From positions 1-16,620 of the forward strand of contig JAGOBZ010000025.1 in NCBI GenBank assembly GCA_017999015.1: a DNA stretch of 16,620 nucleotides, given 5' to 3'. A program made the translations under genes and the position numbers. This document shows, piece by piece, positions 7,388 to 14,338 of the stretch; the first letter of the stretch is position 1; the number at the start of each line of letters is the position of its first letter. This stretch comes from Kiritimatiellia bacterium. GTDB taxonomy: Bacteria; Verrucomicrobiota; Kiritimatiellia; RFP12; UBA1067. The notes beneath the pieces were generated by a model that was given only the letters and a program-made list of their open reading frames with translations, had not been told where the DNA came from and did no database searches.

Positions 7388-10171
7388 GTGAGCAGCATCC
7401 CCAAACAGGCGAGGCCCACTTGGCCAAACAGCGCAGCCGGCGACAAGCTGCCTGAAGTGCCGCCTGTCAGCAACTGGCGCACGACCGATCAGGACGAGAT
7501 CAACCGGCGCAGGGTGCGTGCGGCGAAGGAGGCGATGCGTTTCAGTAACCTGACGCCCGAACATCCGGTCTTCTCAAATTTTAGCGTGGCGTCGGCGAGC
7601 GGACAGACCTATCAGGTGGAGCTGCGCAGCCTGACACCTCTGGTCAGCGCCTGCACATGTGTCGATTTCTGTGTCAACGGGCTCGGCACCTGCAAGCATG
7701 TCGAAGGGGTGCTGCGGTGGCTGCGTAACGAGCCTCTCGCGTTGGGGCTGGCCGAGGAGTGGGGGTCGGCGCGTATCGACCTTGTGCCTGACACGGCCAC
7801 CGGGCGTCTGATGGTGGAGCGCAACGTGAACCTGTTGCCGTCGGCACTTAGGGGGCTTTTCGATATCACCGGCCTGGCCTTGCCGGACTACAGCGAGCAG
7901 GAAATCCTGACCGCCTTTGAGAAGGCAGGCCGTGCCGCCCTGCGAGTCTCCCAAGAGGTCGCCGCCTGGAGTGCCCAGCGCCAGCGCAACGAGGAACGGA
8001 TCAGGCGGCGGCGCGATTATGAGCAGCAGGTCCGCAACGGCCGCTATCCGGCGCAGGAGACCAAGCTGCCGCTGCTGCCGTATCAGCGTGAGGGCATGCT
8101 GCATCTCGCTTTCACTGAGCGCGCGATGCTGGCTGACGAGATGGGTCTCGGCAAAACCGCGCAGGCCGTGGCCGCGACCGCGCTGCTCCATCGGCTGGGG
8201 CATGTCCAGCGTGTGCTCGTGGTTGCGCCGGCCTCTCTGAAAGCCGAGTGGGAAGAGCAGATCCGGCTCTTTTCCGATCTCTCCTTCCTGCCCGTGTTTG
8301 GTGACCGCTCCGCACGCAAGGCGGCGTATGAGCGGCCGGCCTTTTTCACGCTGACCAACTACGAGCAGATCGTGCGCGACGCTGCGCTGATCAATGCGGT
8401 GCTGAAGCCAGACTGCGTGATCCTGGACGAGGCGCAGCGCATCAAGAACTGGGACACCCAGACCGCGCAAGCCGTGAAAAAGCTCCAAAGCCGCTATGTG
8501 TTTGTGCTGACCGGCACGCCGCTGGAGAACCGCATTGATGACATCTATTCGTTGATGTCCATGTTGGATCCGCAGGTGTTGGGCCCGCTCTTCCGCTTTA
8601 ACCGCGATTTTTACGTGCTCAACGCGAACGGCCGGCCGGAAGGATACAAGAACCTGCAACGCCTGCGTGAACGCATCCGGCCGTTTTTGCTGCGCAGGCG
8701 CAAGGCAGATGTCGAGAAGGAGTTGCCGGACCGGACGGACCGCACGGTGTTTGTGCCGATGGATCCGGAGCAGCGCGCGCGCTACGCGGTGCATGAGGAG
8801 CGCATGGCACGGCTGGTGGCGCAATCACGCACACGGTCACTCTCGAAAGCTGAATCCGACCGGTTGCAGCGCGAGCTTTCGATGATGCGCATGCTGTGCG
8901 ACACGCCGTATATCTTGGATGATGCCTGCCGAGTCTGTCCCAAACTCGACGAAATTCGGGACCTGTTGGAGAGCGCACTCTCCACGCCCGGCGTGAAAGT
9001 GCTGGTCTTTTCAGAATGGGAGCGCATGCTGCAGCTTGTTCAGGCGCTCTGTACGCAGATGGACGTGACAACGGCATGGCATACAGGGGCGGTGCCGCAG
9101 CAACGCCGGCGGCAAGAGATCCTGCGCTTCAAGAACGACACGGCATGCCGTGTCTTCCTGTCCACCGATACCGGCGGACTGGGCTTGAACCTGCAGCAGG
9201 CGAGCGTCGTGATCAACTGCGACCTGCCGTGGAATCCGGCGCGCCTGGAGCAGCGGGTGGCGCGGGCGTGGCGCAAACATCAGATGCGCAGCGTGACGGT
9301 TGTCAATCTGGTCACGGAAGACAGCATCGAAGCGCGCATGATCGAGACGTTGGCGCGCAAACGTTCGCTGACGGGTGGCGTGCTCGACGGCGATGCCGCG
9401 CTCGATGAGCAGCCGATCGGCGCGGGCCGACAGGGCTTTTTGCGTCAGCTCGTGTCGATGGTGCCGGTGCCGGCGCAGGCGGCGCGTGTGGCGTCATTGC
9501 CTTCAACCGAAGCTTTGCGCGCGGTTGACCCTGAACTGGGGTTTGCTGCGGTGCTTGCCGAACGGCTGGGCGATGCGCTCTGGCTCTGTGAACTCAGTCG
9601 GCCGGCTTCACAGCCGCGCCCTGTGCTGTGGCTGGTCGCGGACGGCGATTTGCTCTCGGCCGCGGCCTGCGCCGAGCGGGTGCGCGCGGACTGGTTCGGC
9701 AATGTGGACGTGCGCCAGGTGCCGGTGGTGGAGGTGGTGGGGTGCGCCGCCTACGAAGCGGTCAGACGATTGCTGGCGCGCGGCGTGTTGGCGCGCGCGG
9801 GCGGCGAGACGCGTACGCTCTTCTCCCGCGCCGACGGCTTGGCGCAGCCCCGGTTCGCGCCGGAAAGCGATAAGGCGCAGGCCCAGATGCTGCGGCGCGA
9901 GGCGCTGCTGGCCTATCGCCGGGCGCGCCAGGCGATCGCGGCGCTCGCCTTCGACGCCGCGCGCGAACCGCTTGATCAGGCTGTGCTTCTGCTGGCGCGG
10001 GCCTATGCGCTGCACCGCAGGCTGGATCAGCCGGAGTCGGTGCGCCAGGCGCTCTCGGACGATTTTGCCGCGCTCTGGGGCGATGCGCGTCCGGCGCTCG
10101 GCGAACTGCTGGAAGAGGGCGGCTCGCCGGTGGCGGTATCGCGCGCGCTGATGCCGAAATTCGGTGGGTGA
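7388..10171 (+). CDS. SNF2-family DNA-dependent ATPase with SWIM zinc finger
   Basis: A 927-residue protein. Residues 89-104 form a SWIM-type zinc finger (Cys89, Cys91, Cys102, His104). The SNF2 motor follows: PYQREG at 231-236, Walker A DEMGLGKT at 250-257, VVAPASL at 278-284, Walker B DEAQ at 347-350, motif III LTGTPLENR at 374-382, then the second RecA lobe with VLVFSEWERM at 538-547, STDTGGLGLNL at 592-602 and motif VI around EQRVARAWRKHQ at 621-632. Motif VI differs from the common RAHRIGQ type but keeps its arginines. SNF2 enzymes translocate on DNA and displace bound proteins; SWIM fingers bind DNA or protein. The last 250 residues are not recognised and are mostly helical from 828 onward. 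The start is a GTG preceded by GAGGGA; no in-frame ATG precedes residue 50. It is a stand-alone gene, so its process (repair, transcription recycling, defence) is open. Confidence 0.93.
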   Translation: MSSIPKQARPTWPNSAAGDKLPEVPPVSNWRTTDQDEINRRRVRAAKEAMRFSNLTPEHPVFSNFSVASASGQTYQVELRSLTPLVSACTCVDFCVNGLGTCKHVEGVLRWLRNEPLALGLAEEWGSARIDLVPDTATGRLMVERNVNLLPSALRGLFDITGLALPDYSEQEILTAFEKAGRAALRVSQEVAAWSAQRQRNEERIRRRRDYEQQVRNGRYPAQETKLPLLPYQREGMLHLAFTERAMLADEMGLGKTAQAVAATALLHRLGHVQRVLVVAPASLKAEWEEQIRLFSDLSFLPVFGDRSARKAAYERPAFFTLTNYEQIVRDAALINAVLKPDCVILDEAQRIKNWDTQTAQAVKKLQSRYVFVLTGTPLENRIDDIYSLMSMLDPQVLGPLFRFNRDFYVLNANGRPEGYKNLQRLRERIRPFLLRRRKADVEKELPDRTDRTVFVPMDPEQRARYAVHEERMARLVAQSRTRSLSKAESDRLQRELSMMRMLCDTPYILDDACRVCPKLDEIRDLLESALSTPGVKVLVFSEWERMLQLVQALCTQMDVTTAWHTGAVPQQRRRQEILRFKNDTACRVFLSTDTGGLGLNLQQASVVINCDLPWNPARLEQRVARAWRKHQMRSVTVVNLVTEDSIEARMIETLARKRSLTGGVLDGDAALDEQPIGAGRQGFLRQLVSMVPVPAQAARVASLPSTEALRAVDPELGFAAVLAERLGDALWLCELSRPASQPRPVLWLVADGDLLSAAACAERVRADWFGNVDVRQVPVVEVVGCAAYEAVRRLLARGVLARAGGETRTLFSRADGLAQPRFAPESDKAQAQMLRREALLAYRRARQAIAALAFDAAREPLDQAVLLLARAYALHRRLDQPESVRQALSDDFAALWGDARPALGELLEEGGSPVAVSRALMPKFGG

Positions 10172-10191
10172 CGCATCTGGCCCCATTCCGC

Positions 10192-10229
10192 CGGCAACGC
10201 ATGATCGTCGCACCGCCCGGTTGTTGCCG
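10192..10229. other. Inverted repeat between convergent SNF2 and sulfatase genes
   Basis: CGGCAAC at 10192-10198 and GTTGCCG at 10223-10229 are exact inverted repeats with a 24-base loop, in the 64-base gap between two converging genes. There is no T-run on either side, so a terminator role is plausible but weak. Confidence 0.3.
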
Positions 10230-10235
10230 ATGGAC

Positions 10236-11741
10236 TTAGCGTGGATCTTTGCGTGTGCCGTGTGACTTGACTTGGGGTTTGGCCTCCGGGTAGCCGGCCA
10301 GGAGCGCGCGCAGGCGAGCGACGGTGTCGGGCTGATCGGCGGCGTGATTGCGGGCCTCTTCCGGGTCACTCTCGTAATCGTAAAGTTCCACGGTGGCGGT
10401 TGCTGCAGGGGCGCCGATCTTTTTCCATTCGACCAGCCGGTAGCGTGAGGTGCGCAAGGCGCGTCCCATGAGGGCATTGCGCGGGTAAACGTGATAGGCG
10501 CAGGGCTTGCCCGTTGACGCCGGGTCGCGCAGCACGCCGCTAAGACTCGTGCCGTCGAGGCCGGCAGGCGGGGCGAGGGCGGCCAGTTCGCACAGGGTCG
10601 GGTAGAGATCGACGGTCTCGGCCAGCGCGCGGGTGCGGGTGGCCGGCCGCGTGACGCCCGGCGCGGCCACGATCAGGGGGATGCGCGCGGCGTGTTCGTA
10701 GTTGGTATGCTTGCACCAGAGCCCGTGGTCGCCGAGATGCCAGCCGTGGTCGCCCCACAGGACGATCACGGTGTTTTCGGCGAACCCGTTGCGGTCGAGC
10801 GCGTCTAGGACGCGTCCGAGTTGGGCGTCCATGAAGCTGGTGGCTGCGTGATACCCGTGGATCAGGTGGCGCGCCTGCGCGTCGTTCAGCGGCTCGACGC
10901 TCGGGATGTCGCTGTACGTCCGCAGTTCGCCGGAGGTATGCCCCGCGAACGCGGGCGCGCCGGCCGGCAGGGTGCGCAGGGGCGGAACGGGGAATGTGTC
11001 GGGCCGGCAGAGGTCCCAATATTTCTTGGGGGCGGTGAAGGGCAGATGGGGCTTGAGGAACCCGACCGCGAGGAACCAGGGTTGGGCGGGATTCGCCCGC
11101 GCGGCATCCAGCCGGCGGGCCGCTTCGTCGGCGATCATGCCGTCGCCGTAGGCGTTATCGGTCACCTCCGCGCACTCGGTTGCAGCACCTTTGGCTTGGG
11201 TGGCGACCTTTTCCGGCGGCAGGCCCGCTGCCTTGGCGCGCGCAACCGCCTGCTGTTGCGCCTCGCGGTTGGCCGGCAGCACGTATCCGCCGCCGCGCGG
11301 TTTCCAGGGCGGCACGCTCCACGAGGCGGCGTCTTCGATGTTGCCGTGCCCGACATGCAGGATCTTGCCCAACGCCTCGGTGCGGTAGCCGGCGCGCAGG
11401 AAAGTCTGGGCAAGGGTGACGGCGTCTGGAGCAGACACACGGAAGTGGGTGGTGAGGTCGTAGATGCCGAGCGTGGAAGGCCGCAGGCCGGTCATCAAGG
11501 CATTGCGCGAGGGCGCGCAGACGGCCTGATTGCAGTAGGCGCGCTCGAACAGCAGTCCGCGCGCCGCAAGCCGATCGATGTTGGGCGTCTGCACGGCGGG
11601 GGCTCCGTAGCACCCCAGTAGAGGTTTAAGATCATCGACGCAGATCAACAGGATGTTGGGCCGGCGGGCCGGCGCGTCGGCCATGCCGCTCAACGCACAG
11701 GCCAGGGCCATGAAGAGTACGAATCGCGGGGTGTTGCGCAT
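10236..11741 (-). CDS. Secreted sulfatase, iduronate-2-sulfatase-like
   Basis: A 501-residue protein with an N-terminal signal peptide (about residues 1-23, ending ADA). The active-site motif CAPSR at 75-79 carries the Cys that an anaerobic or FGE-type maturase converts to formylglycine. Metal ligands are expected at DD 36-37 (ICVDDLKP) and at Asp331 and His332 in WGDHGWHLGDHG. ALGKILHVGH at 123-132, GFLKPHLPF at 227-235 and DLYPTLCELA at 378-387 match the iduronate-2-sulfatase-like branch. It removes sulfate esters from a sugar or polysaccharide; the substrate is unknown. I chose the ATG at 11741 for its signal peptide and the AGGGG upstream. The longer reading frame to 11810 would overlap trpA. 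It lies 28 bases after trpA on the same strand, apparently in the trp transcript, which is unusual. No maturase gene is in the window. Confidence 0.93.
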   Translation of the reverse strand: MRNTPRFVLFMALACALSGMADAPARRPNILLICVDDLKPLLGCYGAPAVQTPNIDRLAARGLLFERAYCNQAVCAPSRNALMTGLRPSTLGIYDLTTHFRVSAPDAVTLAQTFLRAGYRTEALGKILHVGHGNIEDAASWSVPPWKPRGGGYVLPANREAQQQAVARAKAAGLPPEKVATQAKGAATECAEVTDNAYGDGMIADEAARRLDAARANPAQPWFLAVGFLKPHLPFTAPKKYWDLCRPDTFPVPPLRTLPAGAPAFAGHTSGELRTYSDIPSVEPLNDAQARHLIHGYHAATSFMDAQLGRVLDALDRNGFAENTVIVLWGDHGWHLGDHGLWCKHTNYEHAARIPLIVAAPGVTRPATRTRALAETVDLYPTLCELAALAPPAGLDGTSLSGVLRDPASTGKPCAYHVYPRNALMGRALRTSRYRLVEWKKIGAPAATATVELYDYESDPEEARNHAADQPDTVARLRALLAGYPEAKPQVKSHGTRKDPR

Positions 11742-11769
11742 GTTGAGCCCCTGTTTGTTTTTACGCCGG

Positions 11770-12579
11770 TCATGAGGCAGGCGAAGCGTCCATGCCGTCG
11801 CGGAGTTCATGGATTTTGGCCGCGATCAGCCCCGGCAGATCGGTGCCTGCCGGTGCTTCGGCAATCAGCCGGACGAGGGCTGAGCCGACGATGATGCCGT
11901 CCGCCAGGGGCGTGAGCGCGCGCGCGTCGTCACCGTGGCTGATGCCGAAACCGATGCAGACCGGGTGCGGACAGAGCGCTTTGACGAGTGCGGCGTGACG
12001 TGCGACCTCGTCGTAGTCAAGGCCGCCAGTGCCGGTGACTCCCGTTCGGCTGATGAGATAGAGAAAACCGCCCGCGCCGTCAGCCAGCATGCGGATGCGG
12101 TCAGGACGGGTGGTGGGGGCGGCCAGGCGGATCAGATGGATGGCTTTGCCTGCCAGCGCGGCGGCGAGCGGGCCGGCCTCTTCCGGCGGAAGGTCAACGA
12201 CCAGCATGCCGTCCACGCCGGCCGAAGCGGCCTCTTCGGCGATGCGCGCCAGTCCGTATTTGAACAGGGGGTTGTAGTAGCTGAAGAGCACAATGGGCGT
12301 TTCGACCGTCTCGCGAAGCGCCGCAGCAAGACGGAGGCTGCGGGAGAGCGACATGCCGGCGCGCAACGCGCGCTCCGACGCGGCCTGGATGACCGGGCCG
12401 TCGCAGGTGGGATCGGAAAAGGGAACGCCCAGTTCCACCACGTCCACGCCGGAAGCACAGGCGGCGCGCAGGATCGCGAGGCTGGTGTCGAAGTCGGGGT
12501 CACCGGCCGTGAGATAGGCGACGAGCGCCTTGCGGTTGGCGGCGGCGAGGTTCTCGAAAGTGAGGTCGATGCGGTTCAT
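11770..12579 (-). CDS. trpA: Tryptophan synthase alpha subunit
   Basis: A 269-residue protein, close to the usual 268. The alpha subunit cleaves indole-3-glycerol phosphate to indole and glyceraldehyde 3-phosphate and channels indole to TrpB. Both catalytic acids are at their standard positions: Glu49 in VVELGVPFSDP and Asp60 in PTCDGPVIQ. LISRTGVTGTGG (the mobile loop 6 region) and GFGISHGDDA, GIIVGSALV (phosphate-binding end) follow. The start is the ATG at 12579, giving MNRIDLTFENL. The frame continues upstream to 12939, but that part is antisense to trpB and heptamer repeat. The upstream region is pyrimidine-rich (CTCCTCCC on this strand) with no purine-rich Shine-Dalgarno. It follows trpB by 40 bases filled by heptamer array C, so coupling between the two may be altered. 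Confidence 0.97.
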   Translation of the reverse strand: MNRIDLTFENLAAANRKALVAYLTAGDPDFDTSLAILRAACASGVDVVELGVPFSDPTCDGPVIQAASERALRAGMSLSRSLRLAAALRETVETPIVLFSYYNPLFKYGLARIAEEAASAGVDGMLVVDLPPEEAGPLAAALAGKAIHLIRLAAPTTRPDRIRMLADGAGGFLYLISRTGVTGTGGLDYDEVARHAALVKALCPHPVCIGFGISHGDDARALTPLADGIIVGSALVRLIAEAPAGTDLPGLIAAKIHELRDGMDASPAS

Positions 12580-12586
12580 TTTAGGG

Positions 12587-12628
12587 AGGAGTTCGGGGTT
12601 AGGATTTAGGAATGAGGAGTTAGGGGTT
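12587..12628. repeat. Heptamer array C, across the trpB stop and trpB-trpA gap
   Basis: Six consecutive heptamers, written on the plus strand: AGGAGTT, CGGGGTT, AGGATTT, AGGAATG, AGGAGTT, AGGGGTT. The trpB stop codon (12620-12622 on the minus strand) is inside the array. The unit is of the AGGAGTY type, shared with the array before adk and different from the GCGTTGA type at uvsE. Confidence 0.75.
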
Positions 12629-13822
12629 GGCTTTGATGTAAGCGGTAATGTGTTCAAGGTCCTTGTCTCCGCGGCCGGAGAGGCAGACGAGAATGGCGTC
12701 GGTCTTGGGCCTGTTCTTCGCCTCCCGGATCGCTGCGGCGAGCGCGTGCGAGCTTTCCAGGGCGGGGATGATGCCTTCGAAGCGGCAGAGCAGTTTGAAC
12801 GCCTCCACCGCCTCGCGGTCGGTGACGCCTTGGTACTGAACGCGGCCGAGATCGTGCAGCAGGGCGTGCTCGGGGCCGACGCCGGGATAGTCGAGGCCGG
12901 CCGAGATCGACCACGCTTCATGGATCTGGCCCTCGTCATTCTGCAGGAGATAGGTCATCGCCCCATGCAGTGCGCCGGGCGAGCCCCCGGAGATTGACGC
13001 CGCGTGGTGCGGCGTATCGAGGCCTTCACCGGCCGCCTCGGCGCCGAGCATGGCGCAAGGATCGGCGAGGAAGGGATAGAAGAGCCCCATGGCGTTGCTT
13101 CCGCCCCCGACGCAGGCGACCAAAAGGTCTGGCAGCCGCCCGACCTGCTCCAGCATCTGGCGGCGCGCCTCGTCGCCGATGACGCGCTGCAGGTCGCGCA
13201 CCATGGCGGGATAAGGATGGGGCCCCGAGACGGTGCCGATGATGTAGAAGGTACGCTCGACTTCTGCGACCCAGTAGCGCAGGGCCTCATTCATCGCGTC
13301 TTTCAGCGTGCTGGTGCCGGAGGTGACCGGAACGACCTCCGCGCCGAGCAGGCGCATGCGCAGCACGTTCGGCGCCTGACGCCGCACGTCCTCCGCACCC
13401 ATGAAGACTTTGCACGACATGCCGAGACGCGCGGCGATGGTGGCCGTGGCGACGCCGTGCTGACCGGCACCGGTTTCAGCGATCACGTTGCGCTTGCCCA
13501 TACGCCGGGCGAGCAGGCCTTGGCCGACGACATTGTTGATCTTGTGCGCGCCGGTGTGGGCGCAGTCCTCACGCTTGAGATAGATGCGCGCGCCGCCGAT
13601 GTGATCGGATAGACGCGCCGCGAAATCGAGCGGTGTGGGACGTGCGGCATAGTTCGTGAGCATAGCCCGAAATTCATCCATGAAGGCGGGGTCGTTCTTG
13701 GCCTCCCGCCACGCGGTTTCGAGATCGGTGAGCGCGGCGATCAGGGTTTCGCCGACGTAGCGTCCGCCGTAAGGGCCGAAGTGTCCGGTGGCGTCTGGGT
13801 GATTGTAGGTGGTGAAGTTCAT
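12620..13822 (-). CDS. trpB: Tryptophan synthase beta subunit
   Basis: A 400-residue PLP enzyme that condenses indole with L-serine to give tryptophan; it forms the alpha2-beta2 complex with TrpA. FGPYGGRYVGETL near the N-terminus is the TrpB signature. The PLP lysine is in HTGAHKINN (about residue 94), the catalytic Glu in AETGAGQHG, the phosphate-binding loop in GGGSNA (about 239-244), and SGRGDKD is near the C-terminus. This is the TrpB1 type that works with TrpA. I prefer the ATG at 13822; a GTG two codons upstream (13828) is also possible, and AGGTG lies just before the ATG. The last residues lie in heptamer array C. No trpC, trpF, trpD or trpE is adjacent, so the rest of the pathway is encoded elsewhere. 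Confidence 0.97.
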   Translation of the reverse strand: MNFTTYNHPDATGHFGPYGGRYVGETLIAALTDLETAWREAKNDPAFMDEFRAMLTNYAARPTPLDFAARLSDHIGGARIYLKREDCAHTGAHKINNVVGQGLLARRMGKRNVIAETGAGQHGVATATIAARLGMSCKVFMGAEDVRRQAPNVLRMRLLGAEVVPVTSGTSTLKDAMNEALRYWVAEVERTFYIIGTVSGPHPYPAMVRDLQRVIGDEARRQMLEQVGRLPDLLVACVGGGSNAMGLFYPFLADPCAMLGAEAAGEGLDTPHHAASISGGSPGALHGAMTYLLQNDEGQIHEAWSISAGLDYPGVGPEHALLHDLGRVQYQGVTDREAVEAFKLLCRFEGIIPALESSHALAAAIREAKNRPKTDAILVCLSGRGDKDLEHITAYIKANP

Positions 13823-13882
13823 GGGCACCTGAGTGGTTTCGTGCGTGACTCTGTGAAGCGATCGCCGAAGGGCTTTCAGTGC

Positions 13883-13900
13883 GTTTCTTTATATAGAAAC
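13883..13900. promoter_or_regulatory. Inverted repeat overlapping the trp -10 box (operator candidate)
   Basis: GTTTCT and AGAAAC are perfect 6-base arms around a TTATAT spacer, 18 bases in total. The repeat covers the -10 element of the trpB promoter, so a bound dimeric repressor would block transcription. It does not resemble the E. coli TrpR operator (ACTAGT-type core). Confidence 0.45.
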
Positions 13901-13917
13901 GATATTGAGGTTGTCAA
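13888..13917 (-). promoter_or_regulatory. Sigma70-type promoter of trpBA-sulfatase
   Basis: On the minus strand, TTGACA (13912-13917) is followed by an 18-base spacer and TATAAA (13888-13893); TATATA with a 16-base spacer (13890-13895) is an overlapping alternative. The leader to the trpB ATG would be about 58 bases. I see no leader peptide with Trp codons and no terminator/antiterminator pair, so attenuation is not supported. Confidence 0.65.
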
Positions 13918-13927
13918 GCGCAATCGC

Positions 13928-13981
13928 GAAAAAGGAAGAAGGAAAAAAACGAGGAAAGAAACGATTAAAATTTTATAAAAT
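13928..13981. other. AT-rich purine tract and palindrome between divergent promoters
   Basis: Positions 13928-13961 on the plus strand are all A or G except one C. They are followed by a perfect 12-base palindrome ATTTTATAAAAT at 13970-13981. In a GC-rich genome this stretch stands out. It lies just upstream of the tRNA promoter candidate and may serve as an UP element or curved DNA; no gene is seen in 13829-14033. Confidence 0.5.
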
Positions 13982-13986
13982 CCCTG

Positions 13987-14015
13987 TTGCGCGCCCTCCG
14001 TTATTCTGATAAATT
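13987..14015 (+). promoter_or_regulatory. Possible promoter for the two tRNA genes
   Basis: TTGCGC at 13987-13992, a 17-base spacer, and TAAATT at 14010-14015; each box matches four of six consensus bases. Transcription would start about 12 bases before tRNA-Gly. The AT-rich tract immediately upstream fits an UP element. Confidence 0.4.
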
Positions 14016-14033
14016 CACATTCGTTCTTTTGAA

Positions 14034-14109
14034 GCGGGTGTAGCTCAATTGGTAGAGCGCGACCTTGCCAAGGTCGAGGTTGTGGGTTCGAGACCCATCA
14101 CTCGCTCCA
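14034..14109 (+). tRNA. tRNA-Gly (anticodon GCC)
   Basis: A complete 76-base cloverleaf. The acceptor stem pairs GCGGGTG with CACTCGC (one G-T pair). The D arm has GCTC/GAGC, the anticodon stem CGACC/GGTCG closes the loop TTGCCAA with anticodon GCC, and the T arm has GTGGG with TTCGAGA. The discriminator base is T, and the terminal CCA is encoded. Confidence 0.96.
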
Positions 14110-14119
14110 TGCTTTTTAT

Positions 14120-14195
14120 GGGGGTGTAGCTCAGTTGGTAGAGCAAGTGACTCTTAATCACTGGGTCCACGGTTCGAGTCCGTGCACCCCTACCA
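14120..14195 (+). tRNA. tRNA-Lys (anticodon CTT)
   Basis: A complete 76-base cloverleaf starting 10 bases after tRNA-Gly, probably on the same transcript. The acceptor stem pairs GGGGGTG with CACCCCT (first pair G-T), the D stem is GCTC/GAGC, and the anticodon stem AGTGA/TCACT closes the loop CTCTTAA with anticodon CTT. The T stem is CACGG/CCGTG. The discriminator is A and CCA is encoded. Confidence 0.96.
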
Positions 14196-14201
14196 TAAAG
14201 A

Positions 14202-14222
14202 GGCCGGCGCGCGGCCGGTTTT
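14202..14222 (+). terminator. Terminator-like hairpin after the tRNA pair
   Basis: GGCCG and CGGCC form a 5-bp GC stem around GCGCG, followed by GG and four T. It starts six bases after tRNA-Lys. The T-run is short, so efficiency may be moderate. Confidence 0.5.
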
Positions 14223-14229
14223 CGTCAGT

Positions 14230-14305
14230 TAGGAGTCAGGAAGCAGGAGTCGGGAGCTTGGCGTGGCGACATGGCCGATGGCAGACTCCTGAATCCTGAC
14301 TCTTA
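14230..14305. repeat. Inverted heptamer arrays forming a long hairpin before adk
   Basis: The left arm (14230-14251) reads T, AGGAGTC, AGGAAGC, AGGAGTC. The right arm (14284-14305) is GACTCCT, GAATCCT, GACTCTT, A. The right arm's reverse complement matches the left at 19 of 22 positions, with a 32-base loop. The left array continues one more unit, GGGAGCT. The heptamer type is that of the trp array. It lies between the tRNA terminator and adk, without a coding role. Confidence 0.75.
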
Positions 14306-14338
14306 ATTTTTAATGCGCCAGTGACGGGTATGGCAGTG

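Noticed and set aside
11742..11810. Longer sulfatase starting at 11810
   Set aside because: It would overlap trpA and bury the signal peptide behind a charged stretch; ATG 11741 has an AGGGG upstream.
12580..12939. Upstream extension of trpA to a 389-residue protein
   Set aside because: The extra residues are antisense to trpB and the heptamer array. TrpA has its normal length and catalytic numbering from the ATG at 12579.
13856..13866. GCGATCGC palindrome (HIP1-like) in the trp leader
   Set aside because: A single copy in GC-rich DNA is not meaningful; HIP1 is a cyanobacterial genome-wide motif and no other signs of that phylum are present.
13823..13881. Tryptophan attenuator in the trpB leader
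   Set aside because: The leader is under 60 bases, has no short frame with Trp codons and no terminator hairpin with T-run.
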